Shown here piece by piece: positions 22,093 through 33,483 of a stretch of 64,000 nt of DNA. The translations under genes were made by a program, and so were the position numbers. Source of the stretch: Chrysemys picta bellii (Eukaryota; Chordata; Testudines; Emydidae); NCBI RefSeq assembly GCF_011386835.1, contig NC_088794.1, positions 66,480,506 through 66,544,505 of the forward strand. Reading direction: 5' to 3'. Positions within the stretch are counted from its first letter, which is position 1; each line of letters opens with the position of its first letter. The notes beneath the pieces were generated by a model that did no database searches, was not told the origin of the DNA, and worked only from the letters and a program-made list of their open reading frames with translations.

Positions 22093-22904
22093 TGTCACAG
22101 ATCCACAGCTTTGAAACAGCCTCCAGGAGGAACCCCGTCAGTGTGCCAGAACCTCCATGGGTCTCACTCTTCCTCCAGGGTAGGCCACGTGGCTTCACTG
22201 CCTTCTTAGAATATGGCTTTGGGCCTTCAGCATTCCTGCTTTCACCCCATGAGCTCTGTTCAGCGAGTGCAACTGAGACAGACTCCTGTTGGAGACTTGT
22301 GCACTCTTCAGGTATTAATACACCTGACCAAGCATTTGCAGGGACACTCACACAGCATTATCAAACAGTAGGGTTTATTCATTAACTGGAACACAGCATA
22401 GGAAGTCCTTAGGTTAGCATAGAGCACTGAAGGTTAAAAAGAGTAGTCCATTCTCGTTAGCCCAAAGCCCAGCCAAGCTGTAGTGAATTCCTTAGTTCAA
22501 GCTCTGTCTGTCTCTCTGCCTGACCTCCTTCCTCAGATGCCAGTTGAGAATCCTGAGTCCTTCCAACTTTTATCTCCTCAACTCATACCTTCCCAGTCTT
22601 TTGTTGGCCAGCTGGGGAATGTTGTTAAGCCTTCCTGTGAATAGGTGAGGAAATCCTCTTCCCTCTCCTGTGTTGGTTGCTAGGTGTCAATGTCCATGTG
22701 ATTTGCCATTGCCTTTTCAAATGCTGCATTGATATGGGGACCTAACCCCAGACAGCTAGGTAACACCCATACCTGCATCTCCTAATCTGGGTCAGAGCAA
22801 ACACTCCTTTTGCACCCTCAGTGGATAACAGTACAGCATATGGGTGAAACTAAGGCACAAACAGGACTCAAAAAATATTACAAAAGTATCCCCACCTCAT
22901 CACT
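22093..22904. mobile_element. Solo LTR, about 812 bp, 5-bp target duplication
   Basis: The block runs from TGTCACAGATCC to CCACCTCATCACT and is flanked by CAAAC at 22088-22092 and 22905-22909 (TCAAAC is shared if the last base is excluded). The canonical terminal CA appears to be lost by a point change. The interior has LTR-like features such as GGGTTTATTCATTAACTGG but no gag, pol or env. A single LTR with a target duplication implies recombination between the two LTRs of a former provirus or LTR retrotransposon. Transcriptional orientation is not resolved. Confidence 0.6.
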
Positions 22905-23247
22905 CAAACCTATGCAGTTAAGAAGTCTTATCAGCTCCTCATAAATATAAGAACAGAGGGGAAGGTGCAAATCTGAGCAGGCATTTCTGTTTTTCACATC
23001 AGCAAGCATAAAATGTTTACATGTTAACAGAGAACTCTAAGAAAATGTGTGGTCGGAAGAAAAACCAATTCTTAAATTTTAAACAGGATCCTGCTTGGTA
23101 GAGATGCAAAAGACCTCATTGAGTGCATCACCATGTGAGTGCTGAGTGTAGGGCTTGATCAAATACCCTCACCTTAACTCTCAAGACAGTCAATGTGAGT
23201 GGAGGGCTCTGATCTAGCAAGTATGGGAGAAGGTTCTTGGTACGTGT

Positions 23248-23355
23248 ACTTGTGGCACCTTAGAGACTAACAAATTTAACAAATCTAAGGTGCCACAAGT
23301 ACTCCTGTTCTTCTTTTTGTGGATACAGACTAACACGGCTGCTACTCTGAAACTA
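23248..23355 (-). mobile_element. Small fold-back element, second subfamily of the 17255 family
   Basis: It is flanked by GGTACGTGT at 23239-23247 and 23356-23364. The arms ACTTGTGGCACCTTAGAGAC and TCTAAGGTGCCACAAGTACT pair across a short spacer. Its far end, read on the minus strand, is CAGAGTAGCAGCCGTGTTAG, equivalent to CAGAGGGGTAGCCGTGTTAG in the other copies. It lacks the ribozyme-like core. Confidence 0.65.
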
Positions 23356-23949
23356 GGTACGTGTGTTGAAGTTTGCTGGAGGGAGCTGCAGGATGACAAC
23401 AAGAGAATGAGGAGTTGAGTATTTCAGCTTCAGTAGGCTCTGAGACAGTACAATGATGAGCTGGATAAAACCTTAGGATGGGATTATAGGTGCACTCACC
23501 CTTCAATTAATGTAACTGTAAGCATAAGACCCACCTAAGACAAAAGCAGAGTGTGAACCTGCCCTACAGATTTTCTGAGTATTGTTTTCAGGAGGGTTGT
23601 GGGTCTATGGAGAGTGTGTGGCAGGGTTTTGGGGGTGGGAGGCAGAACACAAAGAAATGGAGAAGAGATGAGAAAGAGAAACAGCTGAAAGTTCTAGTTG
23701 CTATCCCTGGAAGAAACCTAGGAATAATATTTTGGGCAGGGGCAGGCTGAAAAGAGTATTTTTGGTGCTGTGAGCAAAAGAAGCTGTTTCCTGCAATTTA
23801 ATTCCATCTGCATTCAGAGACACAGAACTTAGGTATTTCTTTGATGCAATTCTGTTTATTTACAAAGCATCACCATATTTAGTCCCAACTGGAATACCCT
23901 CAGGGCCCAAAACTTTGACTAGGAACTCAGGTCAAAAGGGGCTACAGTG

Positions 23950-25406
23950 CAGTTTATGATGCAAAGTACTCCATTTAGGAAGGAACAATCAGTTGCACAC
24001 ATACAAAATGGGAAATGACTTCCTAGGAAGGAGTACAGCAGAAAGGGATCTGGGGGTCATAGTGGACCACAAGCTAAATATGAATCAACAGTGTAACACT
24101 GTTGCAAAAAAGCAAACATCGTTCTGGGATGTATTAGCAGGAGTGTTGTAAGCAAGACACGAGAAGTAATTCTTCCGCTCTACTGCACTCTGATTAGGCC
24201 TCAGCTGGAGTATTGTGTCCAGTTCCGGGTGCTACATTTCAGGAAAGATGTGAACAAATTGGAGAAAGTCCAGAGAAGAGCAACTAAAATGATTAAAGGT
24301 CTAGAAAACATGACCTATGAGGGAAGATTGAAAAAATTGGGTTTGTTTAGTCTGGAAAAGAAAAGACAGAGGGGACATGATAACAGTTTTCCAGTACATA
24401 AAAGGTTGTTACAAGGGGAAGGGAGACAAATTGCTCTTCTTAACCTCTGAGGATAGAACAAGAAGCAATGGGCTTAAATTATAGCAAGTGAGGTTTAGGT
24501 TGGACATTAGGAAAAACTTCCTGTCAGGGTGGTTAAGCACTGGAATAAATTGCCTAGGGAGGTTGTGGAATCTTCATCATTGGAGATTTTTAAGAGCATG
24601 TTAGACAAACACCTGTCAGGGATGGTCTAGATCAGCATTTCTCAAAGTGGGGGTCCCTGACGGGACACCAGGGGTCTGCAGGCCCCACTGAGAAACTCCT
24701 CCCCATCCCTCCCAGGCACATCTCCATCACACTGGGGACAGGGTTACCTGTTTTGGCTCCCTGCCACTTCTGGAAGTGGCGGGCATGTCCTGCGGCCCAC
24801 GGTGGGGGGGGGAAAGGGGAGTGGGGAAGGGGAGGTCAGAGGGACTCCACGCACTGCCCCCACCCCATGCAACAAGTCCGCAGCTCCCATTGGCCATTGC
24901 CACCTTCCCCCCCCATCCCCCCTGCCTAGGAGCCACAGTCAGAGGGATGTGCCCGTCGCTTTCGGGAGCACCCCAAGGTAAGCGCCGCACCCCTCACCCC
25001 CTCCCACATCCCAACCCCCTGCCCCAGCGCAGAGCCTGCACTCCTCACCCCCCTCCTGCACCCAAACTCCCTCCCAGAGCCTGAACCCCATACTCCCTCC
25101 CGCACAACCCCCCTGCCCCAGCCTGGTGAAAATGAGTGAGAGTCGGGGAGAGGGAGTGACAGAGGGAGTGGGGGTGGGGCCTCGGAGAAGGGGCAGGGCA
25201 GGGACATGGCCCAGGGGCAGGGGTAGAGAAGGGGGCAGGGCAAGGGCTGAGTGGGGGTCCCTGAAATTTTTTAAATCAAAATGGGGGTCCCTCTGGTTGC
25301 TAAAGTTTGAGAACCGCTAGTCTAGATAATACTTAGTCCTGCCATAAGTGCAGGGGACTGGACTAGATGACCTCTCGAGGTCCCTTCCAGTCCTATGATT
25401 CTATGG
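23950..25406 (+). mobile_element. CR1 LINE 3' end, interrupted by a hAT element
   Basis: A relatively well preserved, 5'-truncated CR1. Positions 24229-24450 still translate to the C-terminal CR1 ORF2 region ([20 protein letters not shown]), then lose frame. The 3' UTR reaches the diagnostic CR1 end, TCCTATGATTCTATGG, at about 25391-25406. A 687-bp hAT element occupies 24633-25319. The total CR1 sequence is about 760 bp. No functional RT remains. Confidence 0.85.
24633..25319. mobile_element. 687-bp non-autonomous hAT transposon, perfect 8-bp target duplication
   Basis: The termini CAGCATTTCTCAAAGT and TAGCGGTTCTCAAACTT (reverse complement of the right end) are imperfect inverted repeats of the hAT type. 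GTCTAGAT flanks it exactly at 24625-24632 and 25320-25327, and one copy plus the flanks restores the CR1 3' UTR. The interior is G+C-rich, with C-rich degenerate tandem units (CCTGCAC / CTCCCTCCC) at 24990-25110. No transposase is present, and the GC-rich open frames inside are artefacts of composition. Confidence 0.85.
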
Positions 25407-25840
25407 ATTAACCATTTGCTCTGCAAACCAAACAAGAAAATAGGAAGCAAAGCAATTTATGGAAGTATATTCTTAAGTGGAAACAGTAACTTAGACCTGG
25501 ATGCATCATTGTGACACGGAGCATCACAGCACCTAACTTTAGGCTCCTAGAAAAATCACTGTCTATCACGAAGCCTGAGTTAGGCACCTATGTTCTTTGT
25601 ACAATGAATCAGGAGAGATAGACACCTTAGACTGAGATTCTTAGAAGTCAGCATACCAGGCAGGGAGCCACCTAAACTAGTCTAATTGGAGATACTGGCT
25701 GTCACTAGATGGATGTGTGCCCCTCTCAAAGAGATAGGCATCTAAGACCTGGCTGCAGGGAGTTGCCTATCTTTGCTAGCGATTGGCAGCCAGAAATCCT
25801 CTTTGTATGTAAATGCCTATGCTGTTTTTGCAAAAAGGTG

Positions 25841-25876
25841 GGAAGGAAGGAAGGAAGGAAGGAAGGAAGGGAGGGA
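25841..25876. repeat. (GGAA)n microsatellite
   Basis: About seven GGAA/GAAG units are followed by GGGAGGGAAAG. It produces spurious EGRKEGRKEG-type reading frames on both strands. Confidence 0.9.
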
Positions 25877-26040
25877 AAGAGGTGGAGGAGCAGAAGGACT
25901 GGATCTCCCAAGGTGTCACATATCTTGGATGAGTGCTCTAACCAGCAGGCTATAGAGTCAATCTCATGCTTTCTCGCTCTCAGATAACTAATTATCTATC
26001 CAGAGTGCAATACCTTGAACAAGACAGACCGAGGAGGCTA

Positions 26041-26363
26041 TATCTACACTTGGAGCTGGGGGATGATTCCTAGCTTACATAGACATAATCACTCTAGCTC
26101 TCATTCAGTTTGCATGCTAAACATAGAATTGTAGCTGCAGTAGCAAGGGCAGTCTTCAACAGCTGCAAGGGCTAGCCACCCCTCAGGACATACCCATGGG
26201 TCCAGGCAGGCTTATACTCAGGACAGCTAGTCCATGCCATTGCTCACTGCTGCCTTTGCTACCAGGGCTACACTCCTGTTTTTAGTATGCTAGCTCTATG
26301 AGAGCTGGGGCGAGCATCCTACATGAGCTGGGAATCACTGCCTTAGCTCCAAGTACAGATGTA
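26041..26363. mobile_element. Harbinger-like MITE, sister of 11393-11688
   Basis: The left end is GGCTATATCTACACTTGGAG and the right end, reverse complemented, is GGCTACATCTGTACTTGGAG, a match of 18 in 20. The flanks GGA and TGA are weak as a 3-bp duplication. Shared interior motifs with 11393-11688 include GTAGCTGCAGTAGCA and GCTACACT. Confidence 0.6.
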
Positions 26364-27054
26364 GCCTGAGGGATACCCACATCAGAATATCCCATAATGA
26401 AATAGTTAGAGCACTCACCTTTTCCCACTTAGGCAGAGGGGAGACTTGAACTGGGGATCCCTCAAATCACAAATCAGTTTCCCTAACTCCAGGACTAAAA
26501 GTAATGAAATGATAGCGGCAGCATGCCCAACCCAGTTGCCTTGATCAGAGAGTGTTGGATCGAGGTCTGCGTATGACGTAAGTGGCCAGTCGCCTATATT
26601 CCCCTAGTTTGTGAATCACCCTCGGGATTAGGCAGAAGATAGGTGTGAAAATAGAGTGAAACAGCAGTGTGCAAGCCCAGAGGCAGAAACATAGGCACCC
26701 AGGGATTTTTTACTGCAAAAACTTAGGTGTCACATATGTTTAGGTGCCTACAGGGATCAGCGGGAGTTCTGTGCATCACAGTGGTGCTGAAACTGTTTGC
26801 AGTTTCCATTAATCCTAATGGTAGTTACACGACTCATTGAAACAACATAAGCCTTAGTTGATCTTGGTCAGCCTTTAGGAAGAGATACTCTTCATTAAAC
26901 TGAACAAAGGTTTTATTGCAGTCCTTCTTTCAAAGTGGACTTGAACCTCCCCATTGATTTGTCTTCTAATTTACTTAGAAGAAATGTAACATTATCATAC
27001 TGTTAAAAAGAGTGCACAAGAATGTTACTAATGCTGATGACACAAACTGCGAGC

Positions 27055-27200
27055 ATACAATTATTTATTATTATGATTACCATAATGCCTACAAGCCCTT
27101 ATCATGAACCAGGATCCCATTGTGCTAAGTTTTGTATAAATACAGAACAAACAAAAAAAACAGTTCCTGCCCCAAAGAACTTACAATTTAAATATGAGAT
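27055..27200 (-). repeat. SINE/LINE 3' tail module, antisense
   Basis: The plus strand ATTTATTATTATGATTACCA starts it, then CAGGATCCCATTGTGCTAAG, and AAGAACTTACAATTTAAATA ends it. This is the reverse complement of the tail also seen at 1941-2165 and 46745-47060, here uninterrupted. Confidence 0.6.
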
Positions 27201-28465
27201 AACTTCAGACAACACGAACCCCTACATTTCACTGATTCAGTGTCATTGTGCCAGGGTTTGTAATAAAGAAAGGTTTTGCAAAGCACACTGCACTTCTGCG
27301 GTTATTTCTTCTCTGATATGTTTTGTATGTGGGTTTAACTGGGCAGCATAATTCACTCAACTAAAAGGAAAAAAGAACTCTGTGGCACATCACAGTGGTA
27401 CTAAACGGGACTGTTTCTTCTTTCATAATGTTATCAATGGGCACCATGAACATTCTAGTGTGACTCTTAAAATCAGTTTCTGATGCAGAGAAGTGAGCAA
27501 ACAGAAGAATGTTCTTCCGTTCTTGGAACTAGGTTCACCTTGAACCTCACTCAGAGAAAATGGGTAATGGAATTTCTATGTTTTTAAGTTACCAGGCCTC
27601 TGGAAAACTACTGCTATAGAGCCAAAGAACGAACCAGTCAATAGAAGAAAAAACACTAGAAAAGTATCTATGGTGCAACAACAAAAGATACACTGGCCAA
27701 ATTAACTCAACTGTTTTGAATAGAAGATACCTGATTGTCTTATGTCTGATCAGACTAGTCCCCAGTTTTGAAAACTTTACATGATAATAGAGTCGCAGGT
27801 GGACAGAGAGAGGATGTTGTTCAAATGCTGTAAGTGGGTGTTAAATAAATTCTAAGGCACTTCATCACCACCAATAACAAGTAAGCAATTTTCTGAAACC
27901 TTTGCACATTGGGGATCTATAGGTGAGTAGAAAGCCTATGTTGGCTTTGGCTTCACATGTTCAGTGGAGAAATTCAAAGGATTGTCCTCTGGATAGTATG
28001 AGTCTTGTTCATCACTGGTCTATCATTAATCAACATAAGTTTGATTGCCTGCAGCTACTGTGTGTGCTTTATTCTTGTGAGTAGATCACTTTTGTTACTG
28101 TGAATGCTCTGGAAGCTTGGTTCTAATGTACAGCTCTCATCATCTCTGGATGGTTCCACTCACTACACCTTTGGTTTAGGTTACAGAACATGTAACCTTT
28201 GTGATGTTTGTATTGTGTGATGTTGTGATGTGATGTATAATATTTGTGATAAAATTATATGCACTTATGTTAAACTGTAATGCTTTGGATTTGAATTCTT
28301 TATTGAACTCTTTAAAGGTTTGCATAATTTAGAAAACATTTTCTCTGCAATATGAAGGTGAAAGAAGTACAGCATGAGGTGAAAAAGAAGAGTTGAAAGA
28401 CTTTTCAACAGTTAGTCAGAATCATCATCTGATTATTCCTTCATTTACATACAGAATTTATGAAG
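27201..28465. other. No gene seen; TGTGATG-rich run
   Basis: Positions 28200-28252 carry repeated TGTGATG / TGATGT units. The remainder looks unique. Confidence 0.45.
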
Positions 28466-28469
28466 CAGC

Positions 28470-28936
28470 CTGATTAATTTATCAATTTAAGAGAGTTCTG
28501 AGAAAAGCCATGAGAATGATTAAAGGATTGGAAAAAATGCCTTCATGAAAAATCTGTTTAGCTTACCCAAAAAAAGGTTAAGAGGTGACTTGATCATAGT
28601 TTTGAAGGCCTACATGACTAAGTTTAATTTGATAATAGAGTACTCTCCACTCTAGCATACAAACGTAGGGCAAATTTCAATGGCTTGGAAGATGAAACTA
28701 GACACAGTCTGACTAGAAATAAAGTGTAATTTTTAACCGTGATGATAATTAACCATCGGAACAGTTTACCAAAGGTTGTGGTGGGTTCTCCATCACTTGA
28801 CATTTTAAAATGAAGATTGGATGTTTTTGTACAAGATAAGCTCTAGTTCAAATGAAAATTGATTCAGAGAAGTCCTATGGCCAGTGTTATACTGGAGATC
28901 ATACTAGATGATCCCTTTTGACTTTAGAATATATGA
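28470..28936 (+). mobile_element. CR1-like LINE 3' end, degenerate
   Basis: The sequence from GCCATGAGAATGATTAAAGG (about 28508) through TTAACCATCGGAACAGTTTA and GGTTGTGGTGGGTTCTCCAT, to ACTAGATGATCCCTTTTGAC, follows the order of the C-terminal ORF and 3' UTR of a CR1-class LINE. It belongs to a different subfamily from 23950-25406, ending in a GAATATATGAAT-like sequence rather than ATTCTATG repeats. It has many frameshifts. Confidence 0.7.
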
Positions 28937-30430
28937 ATTGTGAGTTTGGGACTGAGAAGAGCCACAGGATTCAGAAACTGGAAGAATCTAGATACAGACA
29001 AGCTAAGTCTATTAAGTTAAGAGTTTCTATAGTTAAGAAGCTGGGAATTGGCACATCAGTGTGTCTGGATTTGACTGCAGTAATTAAAAGTTTAACTTTC
29101 TTGAGACTTGGAATGGAATTATTGTTTTCCCTTGTTAGCGCTGGGAGTTTAAAATATCTGTTGTTGAAACGTGAAAACAACTCCAAGTTAATGGAGGGAA
29201 AGGAATGATTTTGAGAAAACTCACCCAAATCTGATTTTTGTAGGGAAAAAATTAATGAGATGAGATGAGAAATTGACATTAAAACTAAATAATAAAAATG
29301 TGAATAGAGAGACTAGGATACAGTCTCTGAGCAAAATGCTTTAAGATTTAAATGGGAGACAGAGAAATAATCCCAACAAGAGTATTTTAAAGCACAAAGA
29401 TGATGGTATTATTAAATATAAGTGTCTGGTCCTTAAAGAACAATTACCCTACAAAGCAATTGCAGAACGACAATTTGGTTTGTTACTGACTCTGATACAG
29501 TGTAAAAGCCTCTTGCTTATTAGGTTATAAACACTGCATATGTTTATCACTATTGTTCCAAACAAAGAAATGCTGGCTTTTTGAGAATATCATGTAGAAT
29601 TAGTCCTACTTTTTCTATTGGGAAAGCTATTGCCAATTCTTATAGTGGTTTTCTCAGCCTGTAGTAAAATGAATTAGTGCAAAACAGACATTTAAAATGG
29701 GTGAGAGTTTTCTTTTGATCAAAAACTGAATATTTCCAGGAACAGAACCAGTTCAGTTTGATTCCTGAAGGACTCTGTGTCTCCTCTATTCTTCACCAAG
29801 AAAGAAGCAAAGGCATGAGGGAAAATAGTTTGGAAGTTCCCAACCCTCATGGAGAGGGAAGTGGTTGACATTCTTCTCCCTAAGAGCTGCAAAAACCACT
29901 CCATTTCCCTTGGTATCCTGTAGATGTGGAGCAGGGGTGACAGGCAAAGGTAGCACAGTTTCCTCCAAGAGGCAGACAGATTAGGAGGGTCACATTATGT
30001 TCCCAATAGATTCTAAACCTCATCTTTATCCCAAGTGCCACAAGCCTTTACCCTTGAGAGGGACCTTTCCCTCCACAAAGTAAACCTTGCAACATTCCTT
30101 CATGCTTTCAAGGGAGGGAGCTATGTGGTTCATATTTTCCCCCCGTTTTGGAATATAGTTTGTAAGTTTTACAAGCCTGGATTCTAGCCAGGCAGAATGA
30201 AAACCTGAGCAATGATTGCCAATTACACTATGTTACACGTAAAAGTTTTGTCAGAAGATGCCAATTTATGAAACCAAAAACCTTTAATATGATTTTATTA
30301 GGAGGGTCACATTATTTCCACAGGCTAATCACATGCATGCTCACAAGCATGCTCAGCCTTGAAGTTCAATACAGTGTCAGAGTAGATAGTGGCATGCAAA
30401 TACGCTTGTGTCTTACGGTGGCGGGAGGGT
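28937..30430. other. No gene or named repeat seen
   Basis: A 96-codon plus frame (28918-29208) begins at the LINE boundary and lacks any recognisable domain. The rest is AT-rich and unique-looking. Confidence 0.45.
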
Positions 30431-30436
30431 GGGGGT

Positions 30437-31637
30437 TGTGATGGGTTCGGTCAAAGAGACCCCCTTGGAACTGTTACCTGATGTGCTGAGATTACCTCTG
30501 AGCCTGTTTTCTCTGACAGTTTGAGCCTCCAGAACCCTGCCTGGTTGAGCCAGACACGCAAGCCTGCTACCACACAGACCCAGGGCCTGAACCACACCCC
30601 CAAAGCTGCAGATTTAACTGAAAACAGCTTAAGAAGTCCTCCTGTCTCCAGCACCCAACTCCCAATGGGATCCAACCCCAAATAAATCTGTTTTACTCTG
30701 TATAAAGCTTATACAGGGTAAACTCATAAATTGTCCACTCTCTATAACACTGATAGAGAGATATGCACAGCTGTTTGCTCCCCCAGCTATTAATCACTTA
30801 CTCTAGGTTAATTAATAAACAAAAGTGATTTTATTAAGTATAAAAAGTAGGATTAAAATGGTTTCAAGTAATAACAGACAGAACAAAGTAAGTTACCGAG
30901 CAAAATAAATCAAAATACACAAAGCTAACATAATACACTAAGAAGCTAGTTACAAATACTAACTTCTCACCCTAGATGTTATCTCAGGTAAATTCCTTTT
31001 CAGACCCACATTGTAGTTTATGACCTTGGTCCAGCAATCACTCACACCGCTGTAGTTACAGTCCTTTGTTCAGTTTCTTTCAGGCATCTCTTTGGGGTGG
31101 AGAGGCCATCTCTTGAGCCAGCTGAAGACAAAATGGAGAGGCTTACAGGCCTTTTATATTCTCTCTCTTATGGGCAGAAACCCCTTTGTTCTCCTGTGCA
31201 AAATCACAACAACAAGATGGAATTTGTAGCCACCTGGATAAGTCACATGTGCATGAATGATTCAGCTTTTTGCAGGCTGACACCATTGTTTATATGTTAG
31301 TTTGAACGTTCCCAGAAAAGCTCAGATGTGGATTGGTGTCTTCCAAAGTCCATTGTAGTTAAGTACTCCTAATTACTTGAATAGCCCCTTCACAATATGT
31401 TGGCCAAACCTCCCTTATGTGTTTCCTACAACAAACACTTCAAATACAAGCATAGAACCAATGCTCATAACTTCAGATATAAAAATCATACATGCATACA
31501 AATAGGATGAATATATTCAGTAGATTATAACCTTAGCAAAGATGTGTCACATGGCATATCTAGCATAAAACATATTCCAGTTGTTATATTTACACTTATA
31601 AGCATATTTCCATAAACATATAGAGTACAGCATCACA
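30437..31637. mobile_element. Solo LTR, about 1.2 kb
   Basis: The block starts TGTGATGGGTTCGG and ends ACAGCATCACA, giving short inverted termini TGTGATG / CATCACA with TG...CA ends. The flanks are GGGGT (30432-30436) and GGAGT (31638-31642), a 5-bp duplication with one mismatch. The interior includes an AATAAA at about 30682 and a second, inverse one near 30830, so orientation cannot be fixed. I recognise the sequence as a high-copy LTR type of turtle genomes from memory. No internal coding region is present. Confidence 0.65.
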
Positions 31638-33480
31638 GGAGTCATCTCGATACACTTATTTGCAGCAAAGGTGGATTCAAGAGAGGATTGAGTTGGATAA
31701 TTTCATTGCAAGTTGACTGGTAAGTTAGCAGTACTGCCAGCAAAAGAAACAAAGAGAGCCCCTTAGCTAGGAGAACTGGAGTACCTAAGATTACTTCGCA
31801 TGAACAACCTGGCCACCTTCAGTTGCAAACCCCAGGAAGTCCCTTGTCAATCTGTGCAGGCCTGGAATCTCCCCGCTGCAGCATTTCAGACCTGTTTGCA
31901 ATCACCCCTGGGAGAAGACCCTGGATCTGCCCTAAATCTCTCTCTCTGCCCTCTTGATTAAGTCTACCCCCTTACAAAATCTCAAATGGTTTTCACCCAG
32001 GTATACAATAATAATTCCTGGTAGCTAATTCCGGGCTGCCAAAGAATGTAAGAGAGGCATCATCTGGTCCCAAAGCATGCTCTTTTTGCCATGCCAACTC
32101 AGAGGCCCAACCCATGCCACCACTGAGGTCACCTGTGAACCTCCAGATGAACTGGCTGATCAGTGCAAATTGCTGTGCCTGCAGATCCAAACACTGACCC
32201 TCATGATGCACTTTTTGCACCTTTGGGCATGTTTCTCCATCCAGGACAACTCAACTCATATCTTAATACACTGCCTCACCACTGAACATCCATTCCCCTG
32301 TAGGCCAGATGAACAATATTCTATTCCAAGATGTGTTGTGGATGTAATCCCTCCAATCCTGCACAAATGGAATCCCACTTCACAAGGGAAACTTCAACAA
32401 TCTGCATACTTTGACATCACCATGAACTGAAATTTGCATTTCCAAGGTAACTCCTCTTCCTGTGAGGAAAGAGTTGCCCGGCATCAGGACCTCTACGCAA
32501 AGCAAGTCTGTACTACTCTAACTAGGCCAGTTTCAGTACTACAAGAATGTGTGGAGGCTATGATTCACCTTGCCATCCCTGAATCAAATTTTGAACACTG
32601 AGTCAGGGTGTCAGATTCCTCCCTCCATTGCAAATCCCTGAACTCGAAAAATCTACCTAAATCTCCCTTGTTGATTCTTTTTAGCCCTCAGAGAAACCAT
32701 CCCTCCAACAGCCTATGTAAAACCCTGGTGTTAGGGAAGGGGCTGTGAACTACCTGAGGTGCCGATGGGATGTGGGAAAGCAACCAAGTTAATTGCTAGT
32801 ACCTCCCTGTGGCAGGTAATGGGGGAAGTGCTCCCTCTCCCCCACCTTTTCTATAGTGGGCAGTAAGCTCCCCTCTGCCAGCCTACCCAACTCTACTAGT
32901 CTCTTAGGGGAATGCAAGGAGTGAAATTTCACCTGCCTTCTGTGCCAAGGAGGATGTAAAGACTCCTTGGTCTCGCTCCTGTTTGTGCATTTGTACCTGA
33001 CTCAGTCTTGCCCCTGACAAACTTCCAGGAGCACATGTATATATGAAGTTAATAAATAGACTGCCAGTATTATATGAGCCATTAGATATAAAACATCTAA
33101 CAGTGTGTATTAAGATATGCACATATCTATCGTCATCAGAGAGCACTTGGGCTTTGCTCTCATGGTTACCATGATATCATCACAATCCCTCTGAGTGGCT
33201 ACCACCGTCTTTCTCACCATGTACATCAATTATTAATGCCTGTTCAAAACACGCATCACCCACAAATTCATTCTCAGTTCTCTCTCCTATATATCTTAGA
33301 GAATTTCCAATAGAGATGTGCTGGCAGTAAAAATACCTGTTTGCAGATGTCCAAAGAAAAGTACCTGACTCTCCTGAATTAGCTGGCCCACTAATTACCC
33401 ACAGCAATTGAATTGGATGTGAATCACTGGAAGTGTGCTAAGCAAGGCAGGTGGGAAATATTTATATAGACTAGACAACT
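31638..33480. other. No gene recognised
   Basis: A 117-codon plus frame at 32077-32430 carries no domain I recognise and has no convincing splice or promoter context. The region is slightly more GC-rich than its surroundings and might include unrecognised repeat relics. Confidence 0.4.
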
Positions 33481-33483
33481 AAC

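Larger units (their letters stand above)
25500..26795. repeat. Large fold-back composite with inverted tRNA-like modules
   Basis: The ends resemble each other in inverse (about 25512 CATTGTGACACGGAGC versus 26770-26790 GTGCATCACAGTGGTG). Motifs such as TTAGGCACCTATG recur inversely at 25573 and 26690. Inner modules repeat the A-box-like string GGTTAGAGCACTCA on the minus strand near 25935 and AGTTAGAGCACTCACC on the plus strand near 26405, the latter followed by GAGACTTGAACTGGGGAT. A Harbinger-like MITE (26041-26363) and a GGAA repeat sit between the arms. The arms are degenerate. Confidence 0.5.

Noticed and set aside
24229..24450. Host protein-coding exon
   Set aside because: The encoded string is the C-terminal region of CR1 ORF2 and loses frame immediately afterwards.
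24776..25243. Overlapping GC-rich open frames on both strands
   Set aside because: They lie wholly inside the hAT element's C-rich body, where stop codons are rare by composition.
25895..25965. Possible tRNA gene on the minus strand
   Set aside because: The A-box-like string has a degenerate B box and no foldable cloverleaf, and a mirrored copy lies at 26405 inside a repeat composite.
25726..25987. EGRKEGRKEG-type repeat protein
   Set aside because: It is a translation of the GGAA microsatellite, appearing in several frames and both strands.
32077..32430. 117-codon open frame
   Set aside because: I could not recognise any domain, and the length is within what is expected by chance in 64 kb.
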